DNA of 64,000 nt, from contig NZ_JBHZRU010000002.1 of the NCBI RefSeq assembly GCF_043641925.1, positions 124,001-188,000 of the forward strand, read 5' to 3'. How positions within the stretch are numbered: the stretch's first letter is position 1; each line of letters opens with the position of its first letter. This DNA comes from Paenisporosarcina quisquiliarum_A. GTDB lineage: Bacteria > Bacillota > Bacilli > Bacillales_A > Planococcaceae. Both the position numbers and the translations under genes were made by a program. Positions 33,889 to 42,720 of the stretch are shown piece after piece. The notes beneath the pieces were generated by a model. It made no database searches. It saw only the letters and a list, made by a program, of their open reading frames with translations, and was not told the origin of the DNA.

Positions 33889-34692
33889 ATGAAGAGACTC
33901 AATATATTTATTGTTTCTGACTCAGTTGGGGAAACTGGAGAATTAGTTGCAAAAGCAGCCGTTAGCCAATTCCGACCTGGTCTACAAGATACTTCTTTAA
34001 AGCGTTTTTCTCATATTGAAACGTTTGATCACTTGAAAGAAATAGTGAATTTAGCAAAAGAACAAAACGCAATGATTTTATATACGTTAGTAAGAAAACA
34101 AATGCGCTCTTACTTATTGAATGAATCAGCAAAAACAGGAATTCGTTCGATTGATCTAATGGGTCCGTTACTCGATACACTAGAAGATGATTTGTCTGAA
34201 ACTCCTTTTGAGGAACCAGGATTAGTACGGAAATTAGATGATGATTATTTTAAAAAAATAGAAGCGATTGAATTTGCGGTTAAATATGATGATGGTAGAG
34301 ATCCAAGAGGACTTTTAAAAGCAGATATTGTTTTAGTTGGTGTATCACGCACATCAAAAACACCTTTATCTCAATATTTAGCTCATAAAAGGTACCGTGT
34401 AGCTAACGTTCCGCTAGTACCTGAAGTGGAACCTCCCGAAGAACTTTTCCTAGTAGACCCAGCTAAATGTTTTGGTTTAGTCATCTCGCCAGATAAATTA
34501 AATTCAATTAGAAAAGAACGTTTAATCGCACTAGGGTTAAATGATGATGCTAATTACGCTAAATTGGATAGAATAAAACAAGAAATTGTTCATTTTGATA
34601 AAGTTGTATCAAAAATTGGTTGTCATGTTATTGATGTAACAAATCGAGCAGTTGAAGAAACGGCTAATCTTATTCTCAGCAAGATTCAGTAA
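33889..34692 (+). CDS. yqfL: Pyruvate, water/phosphate dikinase regulatory protein (PpsR/YqfL)
   Basis: Bifunctional ADP-dependent kinase and Pi-dependent pyrophosphorylase family protein (DUF299), 267 residues, which switches PEP synthase or pyruvate phosphate dikinase off and on. The N-terminus MKRLNIFIVSDSVGETGELVAKAA and the P-loop-like GVSRTSKTPLSQYLA are characteristic. I chose ATG 33889, eight bases after GAGGTGA; ATG 33880 touches the ribosome site. It follows ccpN after 13 bases; in B. subtilis YqfL modulates CcpN activity, so the pair makes sense. Confidence 0.93.
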   Translation: MKRLNIFIVSDSVGETGELVAKAAVSQFRPGLQDTSLKRFSHIETFDHLKEIVNLAKEQNAMILYTLVRKQMRSYLLNESAKTGIRSIDLMGPLLDTLEDDLSETPFEEPGLVRKLDDDYFKKIEAIEFAVKYDDGRDPRGLLKADIVLVGVSRTSKTPLSQYLAHKRYRVANVPLVPEVEPPEELFLVDPAKCFGLVISPDKLNSIRKERLIALGLNDDANYAKLDRIKQEIVHFDKVVSKIGCHVIDVTNRAVEETANLILSKIQ

Positions 34693-34696
34693 GTTT

Positions 34697-34727
34697 AAAC
34701 CATCCCGGTTAGGGAGGGTTTTTTCTT
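34697..34727 (+). terminator. Terminator after yqfL
   Basis: AAACCATCCC (34697-34706) with GGGAGGGTTT (34712-34721), one mismatch, followed by TTTTCTTTT. Confidence 0.8.
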
Positions 34728-34906
34728 TTGATTTCAAATAAATAGATAGATTTTTCATAAAAAACGTTTTATAATAAAAAATTGTGGTAAAAATGTTTAA
34801 GAACGTGGTTTTTTAAAGAGAAATTCTATTTTTTTGTCGAATCTTGCAGGATTTTCATCGGTTATCTCGAATTCAATACTTAGACTACAAAGATGGTGAT
34901 GAAAAT

Positions 34907-36718
34907 ATGCAACGAATTCCTGAAGAAATGATCGAACAAATCCGTTCGGCTAACGATGTAGTCGATGTTATAAGTGAATATGTTCAGTTAACCAAACGCG
35001 GTCGAAACTGGTTTGGTTTATGTCCTTTTCATGGAGAGCAAACACCTTCCTTTTCTGTAACACAAGATAAGCAAATTTTTCATTGTTTTGGTTGTGGAGC
35101 CGGAGGCAATGCGATTACTTTTGTTATGGATATTGAACAAATTCCGTTTCAAGAAGCAGTTAGCAAATTAGGTGCCAGAGTCGGAATAGAATTAGAAGTT
35201 GAACCATCTACAGTTTCTGTAGAACCTGTTTCAAAAGAAGAAAGTCATATGAAAGAAGCCCATACATTTGCCATGGACTATTATCATCATCTTCTTTTAA
35301 ATACAGAAGAGGGCGAACAAGCTCTTCATTATTTAGAAGAAAGAGGATTTTCGAAAGCTCTTATTGAACAGTATGGTATAGGGTGGGCTTTACCAGGATG
35401 GGATTCCTTAACGACTTTATTAGCTCGTAAGGGTTTTGATCTTTCAGAGATGGAAAAATGTGGACTTATTATTCAAAAAGAAAATAAGGATGAATATTTC
35501 GACAGGTTCAGGGAACGAATTATGTTTCCTATAAAAAATGAATTTGGACACGTAATAGGCTTTTCAGGAAGAGTTTTAAAGAAAGATTCTCAAGACGCAA
35601 AGTACATGAATAGTCCAGAATCTCCTATTTTCCAAAAAAGCAAAATTTTGTACAACTTAGATATAGCCAGACCAATCATTCGAAAAAAACGCAAAGTCAT
35701 TGTGATGGAAGGTTTTATGGATGTTATGGCTGCGGCAAAAGCGGGTATAACTAATACGGTAGGTACTATGGGTACTTCTTTGACCCAACAACATGTAAGT
35801 AAGTTGAAACGACTAACAGATTCCGTCACTATTTGTTATGATGGAGACTCTGCAGGCTGGGAAGCTGCTAAACGTGCTTCCGAATTGTTAATGAGTGAAA
35901 ATGTCAAAACTGAAATTGCCTTGTTACCGGACCAATTAGATCCGGATGATTATGTGAAAACATATGGCCCAGAAGCTTTTCAGACTCAAATTATAGACCG
36001 TCCTCATGCTTACTTAGCATTCATGATGATGGCAGCTCGCAAAAATAAAAACTTCCAATATGAAAATGATACACTTCAATATGTTCAAGAAGTGTTAGAA
36101 CATTTAATAGTGAAGTCATCACCACTTGAGAGAGATTTATATATAAGACAACTCTCTAAAGAAACCAATATTTCTGAAGATGCTATTTATCAGCAATTTA
36201 GAAAAATCGAAGGCAAATCTCTGAGACAGCAGTCCAAACCATCTTCTAAAAAGATGGAAGTGATGACTCCTGTAAAAAACAAAAAGGTACAAGCAATTGA
36301 TCGAGCAGAGAAATTATTACTTTCTCATATGCTACATCAAGCAGAAATCGTTGATCAAATACATCAAGAACACGGATTACATGTTTTTATACATGATCCT
36401 TATGAAGCAATATTTGTACGTCTCATTGGTTTTTATGATGAATTTGCTCAGGCAGATACACATCGATTTCTTGAAAGCTTAAATGACAATGAGTTACGTA
36501 AATTAGTGATGGAAGCAACGTTGACAGAACGAGATCCTGAGCATGCTCGAGAAGAGGTTTCTGACTGTCTTCGTCAAATAAATAAGCATCGTATAGAGCT
36601 TCAAATTCAATTGAAAATGCACGAATCAAAAGAAGCTGAAAAACTTCAGGATATGAAACGCGCACTAGAGATTGCCAGAGAAATTATCGATTTGAAAAAA
36701 TCGTTATCAACATTGTAA
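34907..36718 (+). CDS. dnaG: DNA primase DnaG
   Basis: Primase of 603 residues that makes RNA primers at the replication fork. The zinc-binding domain has Cys39, His42, Cys60 and Cys63; the Toprim domain is marked by VIVMEGFMDVMAAAKAG and CYDGDSAG; a C-terminal helicase-binding domain follows. Start ATG 34907 matches the known family N-terminus (xRIPEE); the frame is open further back to 34844 but that extension has no family similarity. It precedes sigA, forming the macromolecular-synthesis operon core. TATAAT at 34770-34775 is a possible -10. Confidence 0.97.
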   Translation: MQRIPEEMIEQIRSANDVVDVISEYVQLTKRGRNWFGLCPFHGEQTPSFSVTQDKQIFHCFGCGAGGNAITFVMDIEQIPFQEAVSKLGARVGIELEVEPSTVSVEPVSKEESHMKEAHTFAMDYYHHLLLNTEEGEQALHYLEERGFSKALIEQYGIGWALPGWDSLTTLLARKGFDLSEMEKCGLIIQKENKDEYFDRFRERIMFPIKNEFGHVIGFSGRVLKKDSQDAKYMNSPESPIFQKSKILYNLDIARPIIRKKRKVIVMEGFMDVMAAAKAGITNTVGTMGTSLTQQHVSKLKRLTDSVTICYDGDSAGWEAAKRASELLMSENVKTEIALLPDQLDPDDYVKTYGPEAFQTQIIDRPHAYLAFMMMAARKNKNFQYENDTLQYVQEVLEHLIVKSSPLERDLYIRQLSKETNISEDAIYQQFRKIEGKSLRQQSKPSSKKMEVMTPVKNKKVQAIDRAEKLLLSHMLHQAEIVDQIHQEHGLHVFIHDPYEAIFVRLIGFYDEFAQADTHRFLESLNDNELRKLVMEATLTERDPEHAREEVSDCLRQINKHRIELQIQLKMHESKEAEKLQDMKRALEIAREIIDLKKSLSTL

Positions 36719-36747
36719 ATTGATGTGGTTTAAAAGGAGGAAGACTT

Positions 36748-37878
36748 ATGGCGGACAAGTCTGAACGTACAAAAGAGGTCGAGACAGAGGTTACATTAGA
36801 GGAAGCAAAAAAATCTCTTGTTGAAACAGGTAAAAAAAATGGCGAATTAACTTTTGCTGACATAGCTGAGAAATTATCCGTATTTGAGTTAGAATCCGAT
36901 CAAATCGAAGAATTTATCGAACAGCTTGAAACGAAAGGCATTGAACTTGGTCGTAAAGATGGCGACGAAGAGGATTTAGAAAAGTTAATGAAAAAAAGCT
37001 CGGAAACAGAAACATTTGATTTAAATGATTTAAGTGTGCCACCAGGTGTTAAGATTAATGACCCTGTTCGCATGTACTTAAAAGAAATTGGTCGTGTGGA
37101 TTTGTTATCAGCCGACGAAGAAATAGAATTGGCAAAACGCATTGAAAATGGAGATGAGGAAGCTAAGAAACGTTTAGCTGAAGCCAATTTACGATTAGTA
37201 GTAAGTATCGCGAAACGTTACGTTGGTCGCGGTATGCTTTTCTTGGATTTAATTCAAGAAGGGAATATGGGTTTAATTAAAGCTGTTGAGAAATTTGATT
37301 TTAGAAAAGGCTTCAAATTTAGTACCTATGCAACATGGTGGATTCGACAAGCTATCACTCGTGCGATTGCTGACCAGGCACGTACGATTCGTATCCCAGT
37401 TCACATGGTAGAAACCATTAATAAACTTATTCGTGTTCAAAGACAATTACTTCAAGATTTGGGACGCGAGCCTTCTCCGGAAGAAATTGGGGAAGAAATG
37501 GAATTACCAGCAGAGAAAGTTCGTGAAATTCTTAAAATTGCTCAAGAACCAGTTTCGCTTGAGACTCCTATTGGTGAAGAAGATGATTCACACTTAGGCG
37601 ACTTTATTGAAGATTCGGATGCTCAATCACCTTCAGATCATGCTGCGTATGAACTACTTAAGGAGCAGTTAGAAGACGTTTTAGATACGTTAACTGATCG
37701 TGAAGAGAATGTTCTACGTTTGCGTTTTGGTCTTGATGATGGAAGAACTCGAACACTTGAAGAAGTTGGGAAAGTATTTGGCGTAACGAGAGAACGTATT
37801 CGACAAATCGAAGCAAAAGCGTTACGTAAACTCCGTCATCCTTCTAGAAGTAAGCGATTAAAAGACTTTTTAGAATAA
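36748..37878 (+). CDS. sigA: Primary sigma factor SigA (RpoD)
   Basis: Housekeeping sigma-70 factor of 376 residues. Region 1.1 is acidic; region 1.2 DPVRMYLKEIGRVDLLSADEEIELAKRIE, region 2 FSTYATWWIRQAITRAIADQ-type core, region 3 and region 4 (TLEEVGKVFGVTRERIRQIEAKALRKLRHPSRS) are complete. AAAGGAGG precedes the ATG, 29 bases after dnaG. A terminator follows. Confidence 0.98.
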   Translation: MADKSERTKEVETEVTLEEAKKSLVETGKKNGELTFADIAEKLSVFELESDQIEEFIEQLETKGIELGRKDGDEEDLEKLMKKSSETETFDLNDLSVPPGVKINDPVRMYLKEIGRVDLLSADEEIELAKRIENGDEEAKKRLAEANLRLVVSIAKRYVGRGMLFLDLIQEGNMGLIKAVEKFDFRKGFKFSTYATWWIRQAITRAIADQARTIRIPVHMVETINKLIRVQRQLLQDLGREPSPEEIGEEMELPAEKVREILKIAQEPVSLETPIGEEDDSHLGDFIEDSDAQSPSDHAAYELLKEQLEDVLDTLTDREENVLRLRFGLDDGRTRTLEEVGKVFGVTRERIRQIEAKALRKLRHPSRSKRLKDFLE

Positions 37879-37885
37879 AAACGTG

Positions 37886-37915
37886 AGACATCCTGTAAAA
37901 GGATGTCTTTTCTTT
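37886..37915 (+). terminator. Terminator after sigA
   Basis: AGACATCCT (37886-37894) with AGGATGTCT (37900-37908), loop GTAAA, then TTTCTTT. Confidence 0.88.
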
Positions 37916-37926
37916 ATGTCGTGAAA

Positions 37927-37935
37927 TGGTATAAT
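37927..37935 (+). promoter_or_regulatory. Extended -10 promoter of the 37972 gene
   Basis: TGG followed by TATAAT (37930-37935) with no good -35; an extended -10 type. It lies 37 bases before the proposed CTG start. Confidence 0.6.
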
Positions 37936-37971
37936 CGTAATTAAAAAGCTCTCAATTAGAGGGGTGTCAAT

Positions 37972-38526
37972 CTGAGTACTCATAGAAAAGAAATCATATT
38001 AAATGAAATACAGTTTTGGAAACATAATTCCTTACTTCCAGCACATTATTGTGACTTTTTAACAGCACTTTATGCACAAGGTGAAACAGATTTAGAGCTT
38101 GAAAATAAACAATCAAAGTCCTTACTAGCTAAAGAAAAAAAGGGGAAAATAATTCAACTTCTAATCATTTTAGGGTTACCCATCATCACTTTAGTCATGT
38201 TATTTGTCATGGACACTTATGTGTGGATTCCATTTATAATCGCCAGTATTCTTGCCATTATTCTATTAATTAGTGCGGTAAAACTATCTAGGAAGAAAAA
38301 ATTTTTAATCCCTTTTCTCTATATTAGTAATGCTCTCATTATTCTAGGGCTTTCATTTAAAATTTGGCTGAGCTATTTTTCTGAAAATCCTTTTATTCTA
38401 TTAGGATTAGTAGCTTCTAATTGTTTAATGTGGCTAGTTTCGGGACTTTTATTAAAATTACCTTATTTCACAATATCCGGCGCAGTAGGCTTTCTATTAG
38501 TCATATCGTTTCTGTTTTTCTCTTAA
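37972..38526 (+). CDS. Membrane protein of unknown function, probable CTG start
   Basis: Open frame of 184 codons bounded by an in-frame TAG at 37957. No ATG, GTG or TTG occurs in frame before 38197. GAGGGGTG (37959-37966) stands five bases before CTG 37972, directly below an extended -10 promoter. Read from CTG, an N-terminal soluble domain (STHRKEIILNEIQFWKHN, HYCDFLTALYAQGE) of about 60 residues precedes about five hydrophobic segments. Starting at ATG 38197 would discard the whole soluble domain and has no ribosome site. I do not recognise the family with confidence; the N-terminal segment looks like a conserved domain, not random sequence. Confidence 0.75.
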   Translation: MSTHRKEIILNEIQFWKHNSLLPAHYCDFLTALYAQGETDLELENKQSKSLLAKEKKGKIIQLLIILGLPIITLVMLFVMDTYVWIPFIIASILAIILLISAVKLSRKKKFLIPFLYISNALIILGLSFKIWLSYFSENPFILLGLVASNCLMWLVSGLLLKLPYFTISGAVGFLLVISFLFFS

Positions 38527-38560
38527 AAAATCGGTCGTCCAATAGGACTGACCGATTTTA
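38527..38560 (+). terminator. Terminator after the 37972 gene
   Basis: AAAATCGGTC and GTCC (38527-38540) pair with GGAC and GACCGATTTT (38545-38559) with one bulge and an AATA loop; starts at the stop codon. Confidence 0.85.
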
Positions 38561-38563
38561 ATT

Positions 38564-38591
38564 TTGTATGTTTGAATATTTCAGATATAAT
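38564..38591 (+). promoter_or_regulatory. Sigma-A promoter of the acyl-CoA dehydrogenase gene
   Basis: TTGTAT (38564-38569), 16-base spacer, TATAAT (38586-38591). Confidence 0.65.
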
Positions 38592-38596
38592 GAATA

Positions 38597-38611
38597 ATGT
38601 AAACGTTTTAA
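38597..38611 (+). promoter_or_regulatory. Possible cre site (CcpA)
   Basis: ATGTAAACGTTTTAA fits the cre pattern WTGNAANCGNWNNCW at all but one position (A for the last C). It covers the expected transcription start, a typical place for CcpA repression. Confidence 0.5.
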
Positions 38612-38632
38612 AAATTAAAGGGGTTGAAATAA

Positions 38633-39772
38633 GTGAATTTTGATTTATCGCAAGAACATCAAATGATTCGCAAATCCATGCGTGAATTTGCGGATAAAGT
38701 CGTTGCACCAGGAGCGATAGAGCGTGACCGTACGAAAGAATTTCCAAAAGAAATTTTTAAACAATTAGCCGACATGGGGATGATGGGCTTACCTTTTAGT
38801 GAAGAGTACGGTGGTGCTGGAGCTGATACAGTTAGTTTCGCAATCGTAACGGAAGAATTAAGTCGTGCATGTGCTTCAACAGGGATTACATATTCTGCTC
38901 ATATTTCGTTGGGTGGAGCTCCACTAAACTTATTTGGTACAGACGAGCAAAAACATAAATACTTAACACCAATTAGTACTGGTGAATCATTTGGAGCATT
39001 TGGATTAACTGAACCAAATGCAGGTTCAGATGCTGGTGGCACTCAAACACGTGCAATTGAAGATGGCGACGATTTCATTATTAACGGCAGCAAAGTATAT
39101 ATCACGAATGCTAGTTACGCAAAACATTTAGCTATTACTGCAATCACAGATATTAAAGATGGCAAAAAAGAAATCAGTGCAATTATTGTTCCAACTGATG
39201 CAGAAGGTTTTAAAGTAATTGATAACTATGAAAAAATGGGCTTACATGCATCAAATACGACAGAATTAGTTTTAGAGAATGTAAGAGTTCCTAAAGCTAA
39301 TCTATTAGGTAAGCGTGGGGAAGGCTTCCGCCAGTTCCTAGTTACTTTAGATGGTGGACGTATTGGTATTGGGGCAATGGCAGTTGGTATTGCACAAGCA
39401 GCCTTTGACAAGGCGTTAAAATACTCAAAAGAGCGCAAGCAATTTGGTAAATCTCTTTCAGAGTTTCAGATTACTCAATTTAAGTTAGCTGATATGGCAA
39501 TGAAAATTGAATTAGCTCGTACGATGGTTCATAAAGCTGCTTGGTTAAAAGACCAAGGACGTCCATTTACGAAAGAAGCATCCATGTGTAAGCTATATGC
39601 ATCAGAAATTGCTATGCAGATCGCCGATCAAGCAGTTCAAATTCATGGTGGATATGGTTACATGAAGGAATATGAAGTAGAACGCTATATGCGTGATGCG
39701 AAATTACTTGAAATTGGTGAAGGAACTTCAGAAGTTCAACGTATGGTTATTGCACGAGAAATTGGTTGCTAA
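38633..39772 (+). CDS. Acyl-CoA dehydrogenase (short-chain type)
   Basis: FAD enzyme of 379 residues that oxidises acyl-CoA to enoyl-CoA, passing electrons to an electron-transfer flavoprotein. FAD-binding segments FGAFGLTEPNAGSDAGG and VYITNAS are present, along with IHGGYGYMKEYEVERYMRDAK and the C-terminal GEGTSEVQRMVIAR whose first Glu is the expected catalytic base of short-chain members. The start is GTG 38633 behind AAAGGGG. It is a monocistronic gene with a possible cre site, consistent with catabolite control of fatty- or amino-acid oxidation. The exact chain-length preference cannot be read from sequence. Confidence 0.93.
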   Translation: MNFDLSQEHQMIRKSMREFADKVVAPGAIERDRTKEFPKEIFKQLADMGMMGLPFSEEYGGAGADTVSFAIVTEELSRACASTGITYSAHISLGGAPLNLFGTDEQKHKYLTPISTGESFGAFGLTEPNAGSDAGGTQTRAIEDGDDFIINGSKVYITNASYAKHLAITAITDIKDGKKEISAIIVPTDAEGFKVIDNYEKMGLHASNTTELVLENVRVPKANLLGKRGEGFRQFLVTLDGGRIGIGAMAVGIAQAAFDKALKYSKERKQFGKSLSEFQITQFKLADMAMKIELARTMVHKAAWLKDQGRPFTKEASMCKLYASEIAMQIADQAVQIHGGYGYMKEYEVERYMRDAKLLEIGEGTSEVQRMVIAREIGC

Positions 39773-39914
39773 TATTCGGGAATTTGTCGAATTTGGCACA
39801 ATCATTAAAAACAACTGTGTAAACACTTTTCGTTTTTAGAGGAATGCAGTACAATAACTATGTTGACTGATTCTATTTTAGAAAAAGAATGAGCGAAAAG
39901 AGGGAGGTTTCACA

Positions 39915-40283
39915 ATGCAAAAAAATCCAATAGTTCCTTTCATTTTAATTTTTGCTTTCGGGATTGGACTAATTTTCTTCCTATCAATTATGGGTGTAGA
40001 GAAAAAAGCTGAAATTGCTGAAGGTCATGAAGAAGGCGGAGCTAAAACAGAAGAAACTGAAGGTGATGCTTCAGAATTTGACCCTGAAGTTGCTCAAGGT
40101 AAATGTATCGGATGTCACGGCGGCGATTTAGGCGGTGGCGTTGGACCTGCTTTAGTTGGTACTTCTTTATCAAAAGAAGAATTAACTGAAATCATTACAA
40201 ATGGTAAAGGTTCAGGTATGCCTGGTGGTTTATTACCAGGACAAGAAGAGCAAATGGCTGAATACATTTTAACATTGAAATAA
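39915..40283 (+). CDS. cccA: Membrane-anchored cytochrome c550
   Basis: Small c-type cytochrome of 122 residues. One N-terminal membrane anchor (IVPFILIFAFGIGLIFFLSIM) is followed by an acidic linker (residues 34-56) and a heme domain with CIGCH at 64-68 and a probable axial Met in GSGMPGG. This is the arrangement of B. subtilis CccA, an electron carrier to cytochrome c oxidase. GGGAGG precedes the ATG; TACAAT at 39850-39855 is a possible -10. A terminator follows. Confidence 0.93.
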   Translation: MQKNPIVPFILIFAFGIGLIFFLSIMGVEKKAEIAEGHEEGGAKTEETEGDASEFDPEVAQGKCIGCHGGDLGGGVGPALVGTSLSKEELTEIITNGKGSGMPGGLLPGQEEQMAEYILTLK

Positions 40284-40290
40284 GAAATCT

Positions 40291-40325
40291 CCCCTTATCC
40301 TTTTAAAGGACAAGGGGTTTTTTCA
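40291..40325 (+). terminator. Terminator after cccA
   Basis: CCCCTTATCCTTTT pairs with AAAGGACAAGGGG, then TTTTTT. Confidence 0.88.
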
Positions 40326-40504
40326 TGTTTGTGGTACAATTCCATATAGGAAATCTGTCTAAAATGATGCTATTAATAGGTTGGCATTTGTCGAAAGTCC
40401 TTCTGTCACTACTAATTATTAATAAGAGCACCATTTCAGAACTTATTAAAATAAAAACCTAAACTAGTTTTCAAAGTCTAAGTAAAAGAAAGGGGAGAAT
40501 TTCG

Positions 40505-41203
40505 TTGAACGCACAACGACTCTCAGAACGATTATCAAGAGTTGCTTATTATGTTCCCAAAGCATCTATTGTAGCTGATATTGGAAGTGATCACGCATAC
40601 TTACCTTGTTACTTAATTCATAATAATCTCGCTTCAAAAGCGATTGCTGGTGAAGTGGCAAAAGGGCCATATGATTCTGCCTTAGCTCATGTAAGAGAAG
40701 AGCAATTAGAAGAGTCTATTTCAGTAAGGTTTGCAAATGGACTGAAAGCGATCGAAATTGAAGATTCAGTTGATACAGTGACGATTGCTGGGATGGGTGG
40801 ACCTTTAATCGCAAACATCTTAAATAATGATTTGGATCGATTAGATTCAGTTAAACGCCTTATTTTACAACCAAATATTCATGCGAAAGCTATCCGAGAT
40901 TGGGCCATCGCAAACGGATGGAAACTAATTGCAGAAGATATTTTAAAAGAAGATAATAAAATATACGAAATATTAGTCCTTGAAAAAGGTGAAATGACTT
41001 TAACACCAAGTCAACTTCTTTTAGGGCCATTCTTAATGGAATCAAAAAAAGAGGTATTTCTTTCTAAATGGCAAAAAGAAGCACAAGAATGGACAAGAAT
41101 TCTAGAAGCCATTCAAGATGCTGAGGTATCTCAAGAAGTGAAAATGAAAAAAGAAGAACTGGAATTGAAATTACAAATTGTAAAGGAGGCTATATCAATT
41201 TGA
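40505..41203 (+). CDS. trmK: tRNA (adenine-22-N1) methyltransferase TrmK
   Basis: SAM-dependent tRNA m1A22 methyltransferase of 232 residues. The N-terminal SAM-binding ADIGSDHAYLPCYLI motif and the catalytic IAGMGGPLI segment are family signatures; a C-terminal coiled coil follows. It starts at TTG 40505 behind AAGGGGAG. The TGA overlaps the TTG start of yqfO and AAAGGAGG lies inside trmK, so the two are translationally coupled, as in other Bacilli. Confidence 0.93.
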   Translation: MNAQRLSERLSRVAYYVPKASIVADIGSDHAYLPCYLIHNNLASKAIAGEVAKGPYDSALAHVREEQLEESISVRFANGLKAIEIEDSVDTVTIAGMGGPLIANILNNDLDRLDSVKRLILQPNIHAKAIRDWAIANGWKLIAEDILKEDNKIYEILVLEKGEMTLTPSQLLLGPFLMESKKEVFLSKWQKEAQEWTRILEAIQDAEVSQEVKMKKEELELKLQIVKEAISI

Positions 41204-42318
41204 AAAAAGTAAATGGTCATGAATTGATTCAACTATTTGAGTCATGGTCACCGAAAGCTTTAGCACTTGATGAAGATCCGGTTGGTTTACAAATTGGACA
41301 GTTGAATAGGTCCGTCAATCAAGTTCTTGTAACATTAGATGTCACTCCTGAAGTTGTACAAGAAGCAATCGATAAAAAATGTGAACTAATTATTGCACAT
41401 CACCCTCCGATTTTCAGACCATTAAAAAGCCTTCGCACAGACACTTTTGCAGGCAAAATTGCTGAGCTTTGTTTAAAGCATGATATAACGGTATATGCAG
41501 CCCATACGAATTTGGATGTTGCTCAAGGTGGGGTAAATGATTTACTTGCTGAAGCATTACAACTTCAAAACATTCAAATTCTCGAAGAGACTTATTCTGA
41601 AAATCTTATGAAATTAGCTGTGTTCGTGCCAGAAAGTCATGCAGAGATGCTAAGAGAGGCACTAGCTTCAGCCGGTGCGGGTCAAATCGGGAATTATGAT
41701 AGTTGTAGTTTTTCAACAAGTGGAGAAGGTAGATTCCAACCATTAAACGGAGCGAATCCGACGATTGGTCAAAGGAATCGTTTAGAAACGGTCAATGAAG
41801 TAAAAATAGAGGTTGTTTTCCCTTCTTCAAGAGAATCTAAAATTGTTAAAGCGATGAAAGAAAATCATCCATATGAAGAGGTAGCATTCGATATTTGGTT
41901 ACTTGAGACTAGAACCAACGTTCAAGGAATCGGACGTATTGGTGTGTTGTCAGAAAAAATGGAGTTGGAGTCTTTTGCAAAGCTTGTTAAAGAAAGATTG
42001 TCCGTGCCCTTTGTTCGAATGGTGGGGGATTCAAAAACGTTTGTTCATAAAGTGGCTGTTCTTGGCGGAGATGGGAATAGTTATATTCATAAAGCAAAAA
42101 GAGCAGGTGCAGACGTCTTTGTTACAGGCGATATGTACTTCCATATCGCCCAAGATGCACTAGCCGCAGGTTTATCCATTGTTGATCCTGGACATCATGT
42201 TGAATCAATTATGAAAAAAGGTGTGTCTGAAAAAATGAATGAACTATGTATTAGTAAAAATTTTGAATGCACATTTATTCCTTCAACTATTTCCACGGAA
42301 CCTTTTCAATTTATATAA
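41200..42318 (+). CDS. yqfO: Nif3/DUF34 family metal-binding protein YqfO
   Basis: Nif3-like protein of 372 residues with the two conserved halves (HHPPIFRPLKSL and HTNLDVAQGGVNDLL; then GDMYFHIAQDA and IVDPGHHVES) that form a di-metal site, and the PII-like insertion between them that makes the Bacillus type longer than the 250-residue bacterial form. GTP cyclohydrolase and other activities have been suggested for the family; the role is unsettled. It starts at TTG 41200, overlapping trmK. Confidence 0.93.
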   Translation: MKKVNGHELIQLFESWSPKALALDEDPVGLQIGQLNRSVNQVLVTLDVTPEVVQEAIDKKCELIIAHHPPIFRPLKSLRTDTFAGKIAELCLKHDITVYAAHTNLDVAQGGVNDLLAEALQLQNIQILEETYSENLMKLAVFVPESHAEMLREALASAGAGQIGNYDSCSFSTSGEGRFQPLNGANPTIGQRNRLETVNEVKIEVVFPSSRESKIVKAMKENHPYEEVAFDIWLLETRTNVQGIGRIGVLSEKMELESFAKLVKERLSVPFVRMVGDSKTFVHKVAVLGGDGNSYIHKAKRAGADVFVTGDMYFHIAQDALAAGLSIVDPGHHVESIMKKGVSEKMNELCISKNFECTFIPSTISTEPFQFI

Positions 42319-42324
42319 AAAAGA

Positions 42325-42353
42325 GGGTATCCAAAAAGTTGGATACCCATTTT
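42325..42353 (+). terminator. Terminator after yqfO
   Basis: GGGTATCC (42325-42332) with GGATACCC (42341-42348), inner AA/TT, then ATTTTG. The core TATCCAA...TTGGATA recurs at 42923 and 62493. Confidence 0.85.
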
Positions 42354-42376
42354 GATTGAAGAGTAATAAAAATGAT

Positions 42377-42495
42377 GATTTCCATTGCAGCGGACGCTTT
42401 CCGCGGGCAAGACTTCAGCCGCTTCCCTCGCTATGCTCAGTCCAGGGTCTTCAGTTCTTGCTAATTCCGCTGGAGTCGCCGCTTCCATTTCAATC
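42377..42495. repeat. Dispersed intergenic repeat, type A
   Basis: GC-rich element in AT-rich surroundings, from about GATTTCCATTGCAGCGG to CCGCTTCCATTTCAATC, with imperfect inverted ends. It contains GGACGCTTTCCGCGGGC, GCCGCTTCCCTCGC and GCTCAGTCC, all found (reverse complement) in the right half of the 19458 element. Boundaries are approximate. It is non-coding; short frames across it are chance. Confidence 0.7.
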
Positions 42496-42720
42496 AACAG
42501 AAATTTTGTGATATGAAGAAAATAAATTTTTAATCATATCGGGATATACACTTTCAATTTTACGACTCTGTACATCGAAATTGGAAAATATTCAATGTAC
42601 GATAGGGAACTTCTATGGCCGAGAACAACTGTATCATAGACTTTTAAATCTGAGGAAGCCGTCATGACTTACTTTAACTGTTTCTGTAAACATGATTAAG
42701 CAAACTATTTTAGCAGATTA

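Noticed and set aside
39817..39832. cre-like TGTGTAAACACTTTTCG before cccA
   Set aside because: It lacks the central CG of the cre consensus and has further mismatches.
42306..42497. 63-codon minus-strand frame over the type A repeat
   Set aside because: Its coding sequence is the repeat and the yqfO terminator; chance frame.
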